NCBI GenBank assembly: GCA_031271045.1
Contig: JAISWO010000051.1
Coordinates: 1 to 37,987, forward strand
Direction: 5' to 3'
From: Tannerellaceae bacterium
Lineage (GTDB): Bacteria > Bacteroidota > Bacteroidia > Bacteroidales > Tannerellaceae
DNA: 37,987 nucleotides
Part shown: positions 11,401-20,596 of the stretch, piece by piece
Numbering within the stretch: position 1 is the first letter of the stretch
Layout: each line of letters opens with the position of its first letter
Made by a program: the position numbers and the translations under genes
Notes under the pieces: generated by a model
The model's database searches: none
What the model saw: the letters and a program-made list of their open reading frames with translations, nothing else
Told to the model about the DNA's origin: nothing

Positions 11401-12753
11401 AGTCGTCTGGCTGAAATGCGTATTGTCGATCCGAACACCAAGATCGTCTTGCTGACACATAATATACCCTACGGCTCGAAACTCTATTTCGCTCATGGCG
11501 AAGCAGTGAAGAAAGGCGATGTCATCATCGAATGGGACCCGTTCAATGCCGTTATCGTATCAGAAGTAGCAGGAAAGATTGAATTTGAAAGCGTTATCGA
11601 AGGGGTGACATATACGGTACAAAGCGACGAAACGACCGGTCTGAAAGAAAAGATTATCATCGAACCTAAGGATAAGACCAAAGTACCGGTAGTACATATC
11701 GTAGATGAAAACGGAAGTCACCTGAAAAACTACTCCCTGCCTTTAAGCGCTCACATCGTGAAAGAAAACGGCGACTCGGTTAAAGCAGGCGAAGTTCTCG
11801 TAAAGATGCCACGTGCAGTAGGTAAAACAGGCGACATCACCGGTGGTTTACCCCGTGTTACGGAACTGTTCGAAGCGCGTAATCCATCAAACCCTGCCGT
11901 TGTCTCAGAAATCGACGGCGAAATAGGTTTCGGCAAGATCAAACGCGGAAATCGAGAAATCACGGTTACATCCAAGCTGGGAGAAATGAAGAAATACATG
12001 GTTTCACTATCCAAACAGCTTCTTGTTCAGGAAAACGACTACATCCGTGCCGGTATGCCTCTGTCAGACGGCGCAATCACTCCGTCAGATATTCTTGCAA
12101 TCAAGGGACCGACGGCTGTGCAGGAATACATCGTCAACGAAGTACAAGATGTTTATCGCCTGCAAGGTGTGAAAATCAACGACAAACACTTTGAAGTAAT
12201 CGTACGCCAAATGATGCGCAAAGTAGAAGTTGTTGATCCGGGAGACACCCGTTTCCTCGAACAACAAGTGGTAGACAAACTGGAAGTGATGGACGAAAAC
12301 GATCGCATTTGGGGAAAGAAAGTGGTAATAGACGCCGGAAGCTCCCAAACGCTACAAAAAGGACAAATCATTACCGCCCGCAAGTTGAGAGACGAGAACA
12401 GTATGTTGAAACGTCGCGACCTGAAATTAGTGGAAGTACGCGACGCAGTTCCCGCCACAGCAAACCAGATACTTCAGGGTATCACCCGTGCGGCGCTGCA
12501 AACGAACAGCTTTATGTCGGCCGCTTCTTTCCAGGAAACAACGAAAGTATTGAACGAAGCAGCTATCAACGGAAAGATCGACCGCCTGGAAGGTTTAAAA
12601 GAAAACGTAATCTGCGGTCATCTTATCCCTGCCGGTACCGGTCAGCGCGACTACGACAAATTAATCGTCGGAACAAAAGACGAATTTGATCGTATCTATG
12701 CCAATCGTAAAAATGTAGGCGAACTCAATATGATGGATAAAATCAAAGAATAA
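8464..12753 (+). CDS. rpoC: DNA-directed RNA polymerase subunit beta'
   Basis: RpoC is the catalytic beta' subunit. From this ATG the product is 1429 residues, beginning MAFRKENK, the family start. A reading frame extends 27 nt further back to a TTG next to the rpoB stop, but that extension is not conserved in kind. The N-terminal zinc site is visible as [20 protein letters not shown]. The active-site motif NADFDGDQ is at residues 468-475, with metal-binding Asp 470, 472 and 474. A second cysteine cluster ([16 protein letters not shown]) and the trigger-loop region with [19 protein letters not shown] follow. A strong terminator lies 25 nt after the stop. Confidence 0.99.
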   Translation: MAFRKENKIKSNFSKITIGLASPEEILENSSGEVLKPETINYRTYKPERDGLFCERIFGPIKDYECHCGKYKRIRYKGIFCDRCGVEVTEKKVRRERMGHIHLVVPVAHIWYFRSLPNKIGYLLGIPTKKLDSIIYYERYVVIQPGIINSIEELDLLSEEEYLQVIDSLPKENQLLEDTDPNKFIAKIGAEAIYDLLARLDLDSLSFALRDRAGTDTSQQRKNEALKRLQVVESFRASRGRNRPEWMIVKVVPVIPPELRPLVPLDGGRFATSDLNDLYRRVIIRNNRLKRLIDIKAPEVILRNEKRMLQEAVDSLFDNSRKSSAVKTDANRPLKSLSDSLKGKQGRFRQNLLGKRVDYSARSVIVVGPELKMHECGIPKNMAAELYKPFIIRKLIERGIVKTVKSAKKIVDRKEPVVWDILEYVMKGHPVLLNRAPTLHRLGIQAFQPKLIEGKAIQLHPLSCTAFNADFDGDQMAVHLPLGNEAVLEAQMLMLASHNILNPANGAPITVPSQDMVLGLYYITKLRPNAKGEGLTFYGVEEAMIAYNEGKVDIHAPIKVYIESTTENGRVEKKMIDTSVGRVMVNEFVPKEVGFVNEVLGKKALRDIIGGVIKSCGVARTAQFLDDIKNLGYQMAFKGGLSFNLSDVLIPTEKDELVKAGYQEVEQIMGNYSMGFITNNERYNQIIDTWTHVNSRLSEILIKKLTADNDGFNSVFMMMDSGARGSKEQIRQLSGMRGLMAKPQKSGAEGGQIIENPILSNFKEGLSVLEYFISTHGARKGLADTALKTADAGYLTRRLVDVSHDVIINEEDCGTLRGLVCTELKNNEEVIASLYERILGRVSVHDIQHPLTGELLVESGDEIREDAARKIQESPIESVEIRSVLTCESKKGVCAKCYGRNLATGQMVQKGEVVGVIAAQSIGEPGTQLTLRTFHVGGIASNIATENSITSKYDGLLEIDELRAVASIDPSGKKHQVVVSRLAEMRIVDPNTKIVLLTHNIPYGSKLYFAHGEAVKKGDVIIEWDPFNAVIVSEVAGKIEFESVIEGVTYTVQSDETTGLKEKIIIEPKDKTKVPVVHIVDENGSHLKNYSLPLSAHIVKENGDSVKAGEVLVKMPRAVGKTGDITGGLPRVTELFEARNPSNPAVVSEIDGEIGFGKIKRGNREITVTSKLGEMKKYMVSLSKQLLVQENDYIRAGMPLSDGAITPSDILAIKGPTAVQEYIVNEVQDVYRLQGVKINDKHFEVIVRQMMRKVEVVDPGDTRFLEQQVVDKLEVMDENDRIWGKKVVIDAGSSQTLQKGQIITARKLRDENSMLKRRDLKLVEVRDAVPATANQILQGITRAALQTNSFMSAASFQETTKVLNEAAINGKIDRLEGLKENVICGHLIPAGTGQRDYDKLIVGTKDEFDRIYANRKNVGELNMMDKIKE

Positions 12754-12777
12754 AAAGGTTTATTTTATTCACGTGAA

Positions 12778-12822
12778 AATGCTTCCGGCCAAATGAAAAA
12801 CAAGCCGGGAGCATTTTTTTTC
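12778..12822 (+). terminator. Intrinsic terminator after rpoC
   Basis: AATGCTTCCGGC (12778-12789) pairs with GCCGGGAGCATT (12804-12815) with one T-G wobble, and a run of T follows to 12821. It ends the ribosomal/RNA polymerase operon. The next gene starts only about 20 nt later. Confidence 0.93.
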
Positions 12823-12841
12823 AAAAGGAGGAAAACAGAAT

Positions 12842-13726
12842 ATGCCAAACCGGACTGATGTATTAAATGAAATAACTTCGCTTTCTGCCGAAGACTGTTT
12901 TTTGGTGATGCGGCGGATAAGGAACAGCTTCACCTATCCGCTCCATGTACACCCGGAGTTTGAATTAAATTATCTGGAAAATGCAAACGGTGTCATCCGC
13001 ATAGTCGGAGATTCCGTTGAAGAAATCGGAGATTTAGACCTCTTACTTGTTGCCGGAGGAACCACTCATGCCTATTCGAACCATAAATGCAAATTTGAGG
13101 AAACGACAGAAATAACGATCCAGTTCTACCGCTCCACTTTCGACAGTCTGCTTAACAAGCGACATTTCAAATCCATAAAAACAATGTTTGAGAATGCAAC
13201 CCACGGTTTGGTATTCAGTCGTCAGGCAATAATCCGGATCCGTCCGAAGCTAAAAATGATTTCAGGTGATGCACCCGATTCCTTTCAGAATTTTCTGCTT
13301 TTGATGGAGACACTCCAAATCCTCTCGCTCGACGGGGCCGCACGACGCCTGAACGCTTCCAACAAACTAAAGAATTTCAGCCATATCGACAGCGACCGTC
13401 TGGAAAAAATCATGCTGTTTTTGCACGAAAACTACCATCGTCCCGTCACATTGGCGCACGTAGCCAACTCAATCAACACAAGCGAGTCTTCCCTCACCCG
13501 TTTGCTGAAAAAATGGACAGGAAAAACATTTATCGACAATCTGAACGACATCCGCATATCCGAAGCCGGTTGCCGGTTGATCGACACAAGCGACTCCGTA
13601 GCGGAGATATGCTATAAATGCGGCTACAATAACCTGTCAAATTTCAATCGCGCCTTCAAGAAAAGAAAAGGTTTTACACCTACGGAATACAGAGAAAAGT
13701 ACGCACATGCGCATTTCATGGTATAA
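12842..13726 (+). CDS. AraC-family transcriptional regulator
   Basis: This is a 294-residue DNA-binding regulator. The N-terminal half is cupin-like (FTYPLHVHPEFELNY at about 20-34, then VAGGTTHAY), typical of AraC regulators that sense a small ligand. The C-terminal ~100 residues form the two-helix-turn-helix AraC domain: TLAHVANSINTSESSLTRLLKKWTG, then DSVAEICYKCGYNNLSNFNRAFKKRKGFTPTEYREKY. A strong AAAGGAGG precedes the ATG. The gene starts inside the shadow of the rpoC terminator with no room for a separate promoter, so it may be read through from rpoC or use a promoter overlapping the hairpin. Its targets cannot be told from the sequence. Confidence 0.93.
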   Translation: MPNRTDVLNEITSLSAEDCFLVMRRIRNSFTYPLHVHPEFELNYLENANGVIRIVGDSVEEIGDLDLLLVAGGTTHAYSNHKCKFEETTEITIQFYRSTFDSLLNKRHFKSIKTMFENATHGLVFSRQAIIRIRPKLKMISGDAPDSFQNFLLLMETLQILSLDGAARRLNASNKLKNFSHIDSDRLEKIMLFLHENYHRPVTLAHVANSINTSESSLTRLLKKWTGKTFIDNLNDIRISEAGCRLIDTSDSVAEICYKCGYNNLSNFNRAFKKRKGFTPTEYREKYAHAHFMV

Positions 13727-13772
13727 GAGAACGCTTGTTGACGAAATAATACCATTTATTGAAAAAAAAGTA

Positions 13773-13804
13773 TTTGGTGGCTTTTTATATAGTTTTTACA
13801 TTTG
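13773..13804 (+). promoter_or_regulatory. Bacteroidetes-type promoter for a small RNA
   Basis: A TTTG at 13773-13776 and TACATTTG at 13797-13804 match the known Bacteroides -33/-7 consensus, with a 20-nt spacer. A start would fall near 13808-13812. No coding region follows until after a terminator. Confidence 0.82.
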
Positions 13805-13807
13805 CAC

Positions 13808-13925
13808 AATCTTTAATATTTAAAGATTGGTTACAATTAAAGGATTTTACATTGGTTTAAAGAATTGAGAATTAAAAACACAACTGGGAAACGGTTGCCT
13901 GCGAAGGTGGCCGTTTCTGTTTTAA
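13808..13925 (+). ncRNA. Candidate ~115-nt structured small RNA
   Basis: This stretch runs from a good promoter to a good terminator and contains no ATG. The 5' end forms a perfect 10-bp stem, CAATCTTTAA/TTAAAGATTG (13807-13816 with 13820-13829). A mostly single-stranded A-rich middle follows. The 3' end is a 13-bp hairpin capped by a GCGA (GNRA-type) tetraloop, then a T-rich run. It could be a free small RNA or an attenuated leader of the DUF3467 gene, but that gene has its own promoter overlapping the hairpin. I do not recognise the family. Confidence 0.65.
13888..13925 (+). terminator. GNRA-capped terminator of the small RNA
   Basis: GAAACGGTTGCCT (13888-13900) pairs along all 13 positions, including three G-U wobbles, with AGGTGGCCGTTTC (13905-13917) around a GCGA tetraloop. 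TGTTTT follows. Confidence 0.85.
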
Positions 13926-13945
13926 CGGAATATTGACTACCTTTG
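13914..13945 (+). promoter_or_regulatory. Promoter of the DUF3467 gene
   Basis: TACCTTTG at 13938-13945 is an exact -7 element. At the expected 20-nt spacing upstream is TTTC (13914-13917), one base from the TTTG consensus. It overlaps the 3' arm of the preceding terminator, so the two units are tightly packed. Confidence 0.7.
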
Positions 13946-13980
13946 TTGTTGCATTTTTAAACCTCTTATTATCATACAAT

Positions 13981-14292
13981 ATGGAAACAAAGAACCCCCA
14001 TCCCGGAAATGAAATCCAGGTAGAACTTACGGAAGAAATTGCTCAGGGAACGTACGCCAACCTGGCTATCATCGCACACTCTTCCTACGAGTTTATCATT
14101 GACTTTATCAGAGTGGTACCCGGTGTACCCAAGGCAAAGGTAAAAAGCCGCATCATACTGACCCCCGACAATGCCAAACGCCTGCTGTATGCTTTGCAAG
14201 ACAACATACGAAAGTTTGAAGAACAAAGTGGAGACATAGACAAATTCGACAACATCCTACCTCCTCTCGGCGGAATAAAAGGAGAAGCCTGA
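13981..14292 (+). CDS. DUF3467 family protein
   Basis: This is a small, uncharacterised cytoplasmic protein of 103 residues. The start is the ATG giving METKNPHPGNEIQVEL. The frame extends 48 nt further upstream, but that part runs across the promoter. The product has the DUF3467 pattern: EIAQGTYANLAIIAHSSYEF, then a DFIRVVPG segment, a KSRIILTPDNAKRLLYALQDNI block and an acidic tail. No signal peptide or membrane segment is seen. DUF3467 genes commonly lie close behind rpoC in Bacteroidetes, which suggests a link with transcription, but no function is established. Confidence 0.88.
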   Translation: METKNPHPGNEIQVELTEEIAQGTYANLAIIAHSSYEFIIDFIRVVPGVPKAKVKSRIILTPDNAKRLLYALQDNIRKFEEQSGDIDKFDNILPPLGGIKGEA

Positions 14293-14325
14293 TCGTCCTC
14301 CCCTTATTCATTTTTGTGCGTCCCT

Positions 14326-14612
14326 CACAAATGTTTGTGAGAGGCGCACAAATGTTTGTGAGGGGCGCACAAATGTTTGTGAGGGGCGCACAAATGTTTG
14401 TGAGAGGCGCACAAATGTTTGTGAGGGACGCACAAATGTTTGTGAGGGGCGCACAAATGTTTGTGAAGGACGCACAAATGTTTGTGAGGGGCACACAAAT
14501 GTTTGTGAGGGACGCACAAATGTTTGTAAGAGACGCACAAATGTTTGTGAGGGGCGCACAAATGTTTGTGAGAGACGCACAAATGTTTGTGAGAGACGCA
14601 CAAATGTTTGTA
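14326..14612 (+). repeat. Tandem array, 14 copies of a 21-bp palindrome-core unit
   Basis: The core CACAAATGTTTGTG occurs 14 times at exact 21-bp steps, starting at 14326, 14347, 14368 and so on to 14599. The last copy ends TA instead of TG. The core is a 6-bp inverted repeat (CACAAA/TTTGTG) around TG. The 7-nt linkers vary between AGGGGCG, AGAGGCG, AGGGACG, AAGGACG, AGAGACG and AGGGGCA. Read as RNA, TTTGTG-linker-CACAAA also forms a hairpin with a 7-nt loop. Because 21 is divisible by three, reading frames stay open across the array on both strands; these are not considered genes. It fills the gap between DUF3467 and the mutA promoter. Confidence 0.97.
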
Positions 14613-14698
14613 AGAAAATTTCTGACATTTTATCTCTGTAAAGATGAATCCTTCTGTCGAACTCACGCTAAAAACAAGGGTTATTTCGTCGTTTTTCC

Positions 14699-14729
14699 AT
14701 TGCGGATATTTTTATTTATTTTACCTTTG
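14699..14729 (+). promoter_or_regulatory. mutAB promoter
   Basis: TACCTTTG at 14722-14729 is an exact -7 element. An ATTG at 14699-14702 with a 19-nt spacer is a plausible -33 element. The ATG of mutA is 50 nt downstream. The 21-bp array ends 86 nt upstream of the -33 element. Confidence 0.75.
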
Positions 14730-14778
14730 CACCCTGTTATTGAACGATATAATATCAGTCTTATAAACAACAAACAAT

Positions 14779-16644
14779 ATGGCAGATTTAAAAGAAAAAC
14801 TTTTCTCTGAATTTCCTCCAATCTCTAAAGAAGAATGGATGGCAAAAATTACGGCAGATCTGAAAGGAGCGCCGTTTGAGAAAAAACTTGTGTGGAAAAC
14901 AAGTGAAGGGTTTGACGTAAGTCCTTTCTATCGCACGGAAGACATCGAAGGAATGAAAAGCATCTCTTCCTTGCCCGGCGAATTTCCTTTTGTTCGCGGA
15001 ACAAAAAAAGATAACGATTGGAAAGTACGCCAAAACATCGACATTGCCGACTTCAAGACAGCAAACACTAAAGCGCTTGACCTGCTGCAAAAAGGTATTA
15101 CTTCCCTCGGTTTTCATTTCAAAGGGGATGATGTAACCCCGGAAAACATCGCAACTTTATTACAGGGTATCTACCCCGAATGTGTGGAATTAAACTTCAA
15201 AACCTGCAACAACAAAGCAGAAACGCTCATCCACATCCTGAGCAACTACCTGAAAGGAACAGGAGCCGACTTAAACAAATGTTTCGGATCCGTAGACTAC
15301 AATCCATTTAAAAAACCCTTAGTAAAAGGACTGACGGCCGACAACTGGGTAGAGCAAACCGCCGCCATACTCCGCGCCTCCGAAGCCCTTCCCGCTTACA
15401 AAGTCATCGCCGTAGACGCCTGCCTGCTGAGCGACGCCGGCGCATACATCTCGCAAGAACTGGGATACGCACTCGCCTGGGGCAATGAGATCATTGCCAA
15501 ACTAAGCGACGCCGGATTCACAGCCGGAAGCATTGCAAAAAAAATCAAATTCAACTTCGGCATCGGAGCAAACTATTTCATGGAAATAGCCAAATTCCGC
15601 GCCGCACGCTGGCTGTGGGCCGAAATCGTAGCAGCTTACCAACCGGAAGAAACCTGCCGTTGCGCCTCCAAAATGGCCCTCCATGCACAAACATCGTGGT
15701 GGAACCAAACCATATACGACGCCCATGTAAACCTGCTACGCACACAAACCGAAGCCATGTCGGCCGCCATTGCCGGGGTAGACTCCATCGCCGTTTCCCC
15801 ATTCGACGAAACGTACCAGACCCCCGACGAGTTCTCCGAACGCATCGCTCGCAACCAACAACTCCTGCTCAAAGAAGAATGTCACTTCGATAAGGTGACC
15901 GATCCATCGGCCGGTTCCTATTACATAGAAGTATTAACACACTCACTGGCCGGCGTAGCCTGGAAACTCTTCCTCGAAGCGGAAGACAAAGGCGGATTCT
16001 ACGCCCTGATCACATCGGGCGAAGTACAAAACGCCGTCAATGCCTCATCCGCAATCCGGAAGAAAGCCATTGCCACCCGCCGGGAAATACTGTTAGGCAC
16101 CAACCAATACCCAAACTTCACCGAAGTAGCAGCAGTCAAAATAAAGAACGACAACAACTCCTGCTGTAACTGCGGAGCAGAAAAGGCTACCCTGCCGACG
16201 CTCGACTTCTCGCGCGGAGCTTCCCAATTTGAAGCCCTACGCCTGTCTACCGAAAAGAGCGGCAAAGCCCCGAAAGCATTCATGCTCACCATTGGCAACC
16301 TCGCCATGCGCCTGGCGCGTTCACAATTCTCAAGCAATTTCTTCGCCTGCGCCGGATACAAAATAATCGACAACTTAGGATTCGATACCGTAGAAGCCGG
16401 CGTAGAAGCAGCCGTCAACGCCGGAGCCGAAGTCGTAGTCCTCTGTTCCAGCGACGACGAATATGCACTCCTGGCCATTCCCGCCTACAAAGCATTAGCC
16501 GGCAGGGCCGAATTTGTTGTGGCCGGAGCCCCGGCTTGCACCGACGAACTGAAAGCCGAGGGAATTACCAACTTCGTAAACGTAAAGAGCAACGTCCTGG
16601 AAACACTGAAAGCGTTTAATGCAAAATTAGGAATTGAATTATGA
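14779..16644 (+). CDS. mutA: Methylmalonyl-CoA mutase small (beta) subunit
   Basis: This is the non-catalytic partner of the coenzyme B12-dependent mutase that interconverts succinyl-CoA and (R)-methylmalonyl-CoA. The 621-residue length fits the family. The N-terminal half has the mutase barrel pattern ([57 protein letters not shown]). The C-terminal flavodoxin-like domain lacks the cobalt-ligating DxHxxG motif, as expected of small subunits. A cysteine-bearing NNSCCNCG insert near residues 457-464 links the two domains. The stop overlaps the mutB start by 4 nt (ATGA), so translation is coupled. Confidence 0.97.
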   Translation: MADLKEKLFSEFPPISKEEWMAKITADLKGAPFEKKLVWKTSEGFDVSPFYRTEDIEGMKSISSLPGEFPFVRGTKKDNDWKVRQNIDIADFKTANTKALDLLQKGITSLGFHFKGDDVTPENIATLLQGIYPECVELNFKTCNNKAETLIHILSNYLKGTGADLNKCFGSVDYNPFKKPLVKGLTADNWVEQTAAILRASEALPAYKVIAVDACLLSDAGAYISQELGYALAWGNEIIAKLSDAGFTAGSIAKKIKFNFGIGANYFMEIAKFRAARWLWAEIVAAYQPEETCRCASKMALHAQTSWWNQTIYDAHVNLLRTQTEAMSAAIAGVDSIAVSPFDETYQTPDEFSERIARNQQLLLKEECHFDKVTDPSAGSYYIEVLTHSLAGVAWKLFLEAEDKGGFYALITSGEVQNAVNASSAIRKKAIATRREILLGTNQYPNFTEVAAVKIKNDNNSCCNCGAEKATLPTLDFSRGASQFEALRLSTEKSGKAPKAFMLTIGNLAMRLARSQFSSNFFACAGYKIIDNLGFDTVEAGVEAAVNAGAEVVVLCSSDDEYALLAIPAYKALAGRAEFVVAGAPACTDELKAEGITNFVNVKSNVLETLKAFNAKLGIEL

Positions 16645-18785
16645 GACCGGATTTTAAAAACATAGATATAGAAAATGCCGGATTCGCAGCAACCGATGCA
16701 GCGGAATGGGCAAAGGCCAACAATATAACGGCCGATTGGAAAACACCTGAACACATCCAGGTGAAATCAGTATATACCAAAGAGGACCTGGAAGGAATGG
16801 AACACCTCAATTATGCCTCCGGACTTCCCCCTTATCTGCGCGGACCGTACAGCGGAATGTACGCCATGCGCCCCTGGACAATCCGCCAATACGCCGGATT
16901 CTCCACCGCCGAAGAATCGAACGCATTCTACCGCCGCAACTTAGCCTCCGGGCAAAAAGGACTGTCGGTGGCTTTCGACCTGGCCACACATCGCGGATAC
17001 GATGCCGACCACGATCGTGTAGTAGGCGACGTAGGAAAAGCCGGCGTTTCCATCTGCTCGCTGGAAAATATGAAAGTCCTATTCGATGGTATTCCATTGA
17101 ATAAGATGTCTGTATCCATGACCATGAACGGAGCCGTACTCCCCGTACTGGCCTTCTACATCAATGCAGGACTGGAACAAGGCGCCCAATTGGAAGAAAT
17201 GGCAGGAACCATACAGAACGACATCCTGAAAGAATTTATGGTGCGCAACACCTATATCTATCCACCGGAATTTTCGATGAAGATCATTGCCGACATATTC
17301 GAATACACCTCGCAGAAGATGCCGAAGTTCAACTCCATCTCTATCTCAGGCTACCACATGCAGGAAGCCGGAGCGACGGCCGACATCGAAATGGCCTACA
17401 CCCTGTGCGACGGGATGGAATATCTCCGCGCCGGGATCAACGCCGGGATTGATGTGGATGCCTTTGCCCCCCGCCTTTCCTTCTTCTGGGCCATCGGGAT
17501 GAATCACTTCATGGAAATAGCCAAAATGCGCGCCGCACGTATGCTGTGGGCCAAGATCGTGAAAAGCTTCGGAGCCAAAAACCCCAAATCGCTGGCCCTT
17601 CGCACACACTGTCAGACCTCCGGCTGGTCGCTCACCGAGCAAGATCCCTTCAACAACGTAGGACGCACCTGTATCGAAGCCATGGCCGCCGCCTTAGGAC
17701 ACACTCAGTCGCTCCACACCAACGCCCTCGACGAAGCCATCGCCCTGCCAACCGACTTCTCTGCACGTATCGCCCGTAATACACAGATATACATACAGGA
17801 AGAAACGCAAGTATGCAAAGAAATCGACCCTTGGGCCGGCTCCTATTACGTCGAATCGCTCACCCACGAACTGGTGCACAAAGGCTGGGAACTGATTCAG
17901 GAAATTGAAAGCATGGGAGGCATGGCCAAAGCCATCGAAACCGGTTTGCCCAAGATGCGCATCGAAGAAGCCGCCGCACGCACTCAGGCGCGTATCGACT
18001 CAGGCTCCCAGACCATCGTCGGCGTAAACAAATACCGTCTGGACAAAGAAGCCCCCATTGACATTCTCGAAATAGACAATACCGCCGTCCGCATAGAACA
18101 GATCGACCGATTGAACGAACTTCGCGGCAAGCGGGATGATGCTGCTGTAAAGCAGGTACTGGCCGAGATCACCGAGTGCGCCCGCACCAAGAAAGGCAAT
18201 CTGCTGGAGCTGGCCGTAAAAGCCGCCGGACTCCGCGCCAGCTTAGGCGAAATATCCGATGCCTGCGAAGCCATTGCAGGACGTTATAAAGCAATCATCA
18301 GAACCATATCAGGCGTGTATTCATCAGAAACAGGAAAAGACGCAGACTTCATCCAAGCCACCCGACTGGCCGAACAGTTTGCCCAAAAAGAAGGCCGCCA
18401 GCCCCGTATCATGATCGCCAAAATGGGTCAGGACGGGCACGACCGCGGCGCCAAAGTAGTAGCAACAGGTTATGCCGACTGCGGTTTCGACGTCGACATG
18501 GGGCCTTTGTTCCAAACACCGGCCGAAGCAGCTCGCCAAGCCGTAGAAAACGACGTACACGTGATGGGCGTTTCCTCTTTGGCTGCCGGACACAAGACCC
18601 TGGTTCCGCAGGTCATTGAAGAGTTGAAAAAGCTGGGGCGCCCCGACATCATTGTCATCGCCGGAGGCGTTATCCCCGCCCAAGACTATGATTTCCTCTA
18701 TAAAGCAGGCGTAGCCGCCATCTTTGGACCGGGCACCTCCGTTGCCAAAGCCGCTGTACAGATACTGGAAATCCTGTTAGGCTAA
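16641..18785 (+). CDS. mutB: Methylmalonyl-CoA mutase large (alpha) subunit
   Basis: This is the catalytic subunit. It rearranges succinyl-CoA and methylmalonyl-CoA with adenosylcobalamin, the key step of propionate formation from succinate in Bacteroidales. The 714-residue product has a TIM-barrel with substrate-site segments [36 protein letters not shown] and [21 protein letters not shown]. The C-terminal B12 domain carries GQDGHDRG with D598, H600 (the cobalt ligand) and G603. The ATG lies inside the mutA stop. A strong terminator follows the gene by 28 nt. No epimerase or decarboxylase subunit genes are adjacent. Confidence 0.98.
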   Translation: MRPDFKNIDIENAGFAATDAAEWAKANNITADWKTPEHIQVKSVYTKEDLEGMEHLNYASGLPPYLRGPYSGMYAMRPWTIRQYAGFSTAEESNAFYRRNLASGQKGLSVAFDLATHRGYDADHDRVVGDVGKAGVSICSLENMKVLFDGIPLNKMSVSMTMNGAVLPVLAFYINAGLEQGAQLEEMAGTIQNDILKEFMVRNTYIYPPEFSMKIIADIFEYTSQKMPKFNSISISGYHMQEAGATADIEMAYTLCDGMEYLRAGINAGIDVDAFAPRLSFFWAIGMNHFMEIAKMRAARMLWAKIVKSFGAKNPKSLALRTHCQTSGWSLTEQDPFNNVGRTCIEAMAAALGHTQSLHTNALDEAIALPTDFSARIARNTQIYIQEETQVCKEIDPWAGSYYVESLTHELVHKGWELIQEIESMGGMAKAIETGLPKMRIEEAAARTQARIDSGSQTIVGVNKYRLDKEAPIDILEIDNTAVRIEQIDRLNELRGKRDDAAVKQVLAEITECARTKKGNLLELAVKAAGLRASLGEISDACEAIAGRYKAIIRTISGVYSSETGKDADFIQATRLAEQFAQKEGRQPRIMIAKMGQDGHDRGAKVVATGYADCGFDVDMGPLFQTPAEAARQAVENDVHVMGVSSLAAGHKTLVPQVIEELKKLGRPDIIVIAGGVIPAQDYDFLYKAGVAAIFGPGTSVAKAAVQILEILLG

Positions 18786-18812
18786 ACCCCCAGCGCTCTT
18801 TCTTCACAAATT

Positions 18813-18858
18813 AAAAGCCGGCTTGCAGATTTGCAAAAGCCGGCTTTTGTTTTTTTTG
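18813..18858 (+). terminator. Intrinsic terminator after mutB
   Basis: AAAAGCCGGC (18813-18822) pairs with GCCGGCTTTT (18839-18848), followed by G and a run of eight T. The loop contains a small inner stem (TTGC/GCAA). Confidence 0.93.
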
Positions 18859-18943
18859 ACGCAACATTCATCGCCACTGAAGGCTACGATGACCGACGCG
18901 GCGGTGTCGAAATGGGATGGATTTCAAAATCCGATAGGGAGAC

Positions 18944-18973
18944 TAAAAAAAATCCGGACTCTTCGCCCGGATT
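18944..18973 (-). terminator. Terminator of the helicase-like gene
   Basis: On the minus strand AATCCGG (18967-18973) pairs with CCGGATT (18951-18957) and is followed by a T run (18944-18950). It lies 5 nt past the stop of the minus-strand gene, opposite the mutB terminator, so the two units converge. Confidence 0.88.
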
Positions 18974-18978
18974 CTTTA

Positions 18979-20508
18979 TTAATTGGAAATCATTTGTTGG
19001 TTGTCTATTTCTTTTCGCATGACTTCTTCTTTGAAGCCCGAATCCCGGATGAAACTGCTTCCGTATTCCAGGAAACAGTTGTAGAGGAAACTGTCGGAAG
19101 GATTATTGATCAACTGGTCTATCAAATGACGGTAACGCATCTGAGCTTTGGAGGAGCGTACTTTTCTCAGCACTTCCAATTGTTCAAAGCGGGTGAGCAG
19201 TAAACGATTCCGGCCTTCCTGCGTAAGTTTGCGACTCAACATCAAACGGTCTTTGTCCGAAAAGATATGTACTTCGCGTGAATGAGACGCTTCAAAGTGT
19301 TTTGCGCTCATATATGCTTCCTGCAATAACTTTGTGTGTGAATAAAGTCCTTTCACCGTTTCCGCATCAATAAACTTTGCGACACAAATGGGCAAGAGAT
19401 TACCTGTTTTATCGACAAAGCGGGCATAGCTGCAAGATTGAACGGCTTCATTCAATAGTTCGCGTGCTCCTTCATGCTGGGCGGTTTCCATTTTTCTCAT
19501 CCAACTGGCATATATCTTTCCGGCATTTTTCAGCCAGGCGCGTGCCTGTTTGGGTGTATAAAAACTAAGTTCCGTATTGATGTTGCTGATATGCATCACA
19601 CTTTTCACACCTTTGCGGAAACGTCCGACAATCTGTATCACATCCTTGTCCGGGTCGAAGAAAGAGGGTTTGTTGTTAAACAGATCGGAGATCAGAATGA
19701 CATGCGGTGGTTCATGCGGTTCCAAATCTACGGCTAAATAGTAATGGGAAGTGAACATGTTATAACGGCGCAGCTTGTCCGTGCTTGGCAGTTCTTCATC
19801 GCAGAAAACAGCTCCGCTCTCCTTTAACAAGGGTATGTCGTTAAGCAGCGATTCTATCGTCTCAATCGAATGGCAGAAGATGCAGACCGGTCCGGTCAGG
19901 TCTGCAAGTTGTGCAGAAAGCGTTTCGACGATATTATTGGTGGTTATCAGATTGAGAGGTAGCTTGTATTCATAATCCGGACGAATGGTCAGGATTTTGA
20001 AGCCATGTTCTCTCATCAGGGGATCGCTTGCTATGATCGGGGAGGACGAGACCACCGAGCGATTGCGGAAGCGGAAAAAGTCGTCTCTCATGCGTTCCAC
20101 GGGAAAGTCTTTATCACATTCGTCAATCAACAGGAAGAAGTCTTCATATACATTTATATTCAGTTCTTCCATGATTTCTTTTACTGTGAAAAAGTTGTCA
20201 GGTGTTGTGAGTACTTTTTTCCTGAAAGTAGATGGTGTCAACAAATAATCTGCGATACGTTTATTCGTCACTCCTTTGTAAACGCCCAAGGCATCAGGGA
20301 ATTTTTCCTGTTTGCTTTTGATGGACGATACGTTGGGCTCCACGATGATGGAGTTTCTGTCCGCTGTTAGTTCACAATGAGTTACGCCTAATCCGGGCAA
20401 CATCTTATTTATTATACAATTTGATGGAAGCGTATTAAAACCTCTACGCTTAAAAGTGTCCTCGAGCTTTTCTCCTTTACGGACACACATAATTAATTCT
20501 TGTAACAT
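18979..20508 (-). CDS. Divergent SF2 helicase-like protein with a degenerate Walker A
   Basis: This is a 509-residue soluble protein that I do not recognise as a named gene. Its order of motifs follows superfamily-2 helicases. A P-loop-like PGLGVTH lies at 38-44, with valine 42 where GKT/S has lysine. Then come a motif Ia-like NSIIVEPN (52-59), Walker B LLIDECDK (126-133), an SSSP segment like motif III (154-157), a motif IV-like PVCIFCHS (207-214), and QIVGRFR (292-298) like the arginine-finger motif VI. About 200 C-terminal residues are unassigned and charged. AAGGAGAA precedes the ATG and a TACCTTTG element lies upstream. It stands alone downstream of lepA on the same strand and converges on mutAB. 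It could be a cryptic mobile-element helicase or a domesticated ATPase; activity is uncertain. Confidence 0.7.
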   Translation of the reverse strand: MLQELIMCVRKGEKLEDTFKRRGFNTLPSNCIINKMLPGLGVTHCELTADRNSIIVEPNVSSIKSKQEKFPDALGVYKGVTNKRIADYLLTPSTFRKKVLTTPDNFFTVKEIMEELNINVYEDFFLLIDECDKDFPVERMRDDFFRFRNRSVVSSSPIIASDPLMREHGFKILTIRPDYEYKLPLNLITTNNIVETLSAQLADLTGPVCIFCHSIETIESLLNDIPLLKESGAVFCDEELPSTDKLRRYNMFTSHYYLAVDLEPHEPPHVILISDLFNNKPSFFDPDKDVIQIVGRFRKGVKSVMHISNINTELSFYTPKQARAWLKNAGKIYASWMRKMETAQHEGARELLNEAVQSCSYARFVDKTGNLLPICVAKFIDAETVKGLYSHTKLLQEAYMSAKHFEASHSREVHIFSDKDRLMLSRKLTQEGRNRLLLTRFEQLEVLRKVRSSKAQMRYRHLIDQLINNPSDSFLYNCFLEYGSSFIRDSGFKEEVMRKEIDNQQMISN

Positions 20509-20542
20509 TATCGTTCTCCTTTATATGCTTTTTTTCCAAGCG

Positions 20543-20550
20543 CAAAGGTA
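20543..20550 (-). promoter_or_regulatory. -7 element for the helicase-like gene
   Basis: The minus strand reads TACCTTTG here, an exact Bacteroidetes -7 element, 35 nt before the ATG. No good TTTG is seen at the -33 position. It lies in the 88-nt gap after lepA, so the gene can be transcribed separately from lepA. Confidence 0.65.
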
Positions 20551-20596
20551 AAATATAGAAGAGTAAAATAAAAGGCATATTTTGCATTTCTTTTTA

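Noticed and set aside
13719-13766. Weak ATGGTAT/ATACCAT hairpin at the end of the AraC gene as a terminator
   Set aside because: The loop is about 30 nt and no T run follows, so the support is too weak to list.
14326-14612. CRISPR array
   Set aside because: Units follow each other every 21 bp with near-identical 7-nt linkers, so there are no spacers, and no cas genes are present.
14316-14810. Long open frame across the 21-bp array (MFVRGAQ repeats) and two on the minus strand (QTFVRPS, KHLCAPH repeats)
   Set aside because: All arise because 21 is a multiple of three; the plus frame runs through the mutA promoter into the mutA start, and the peptides resemble no protein family.
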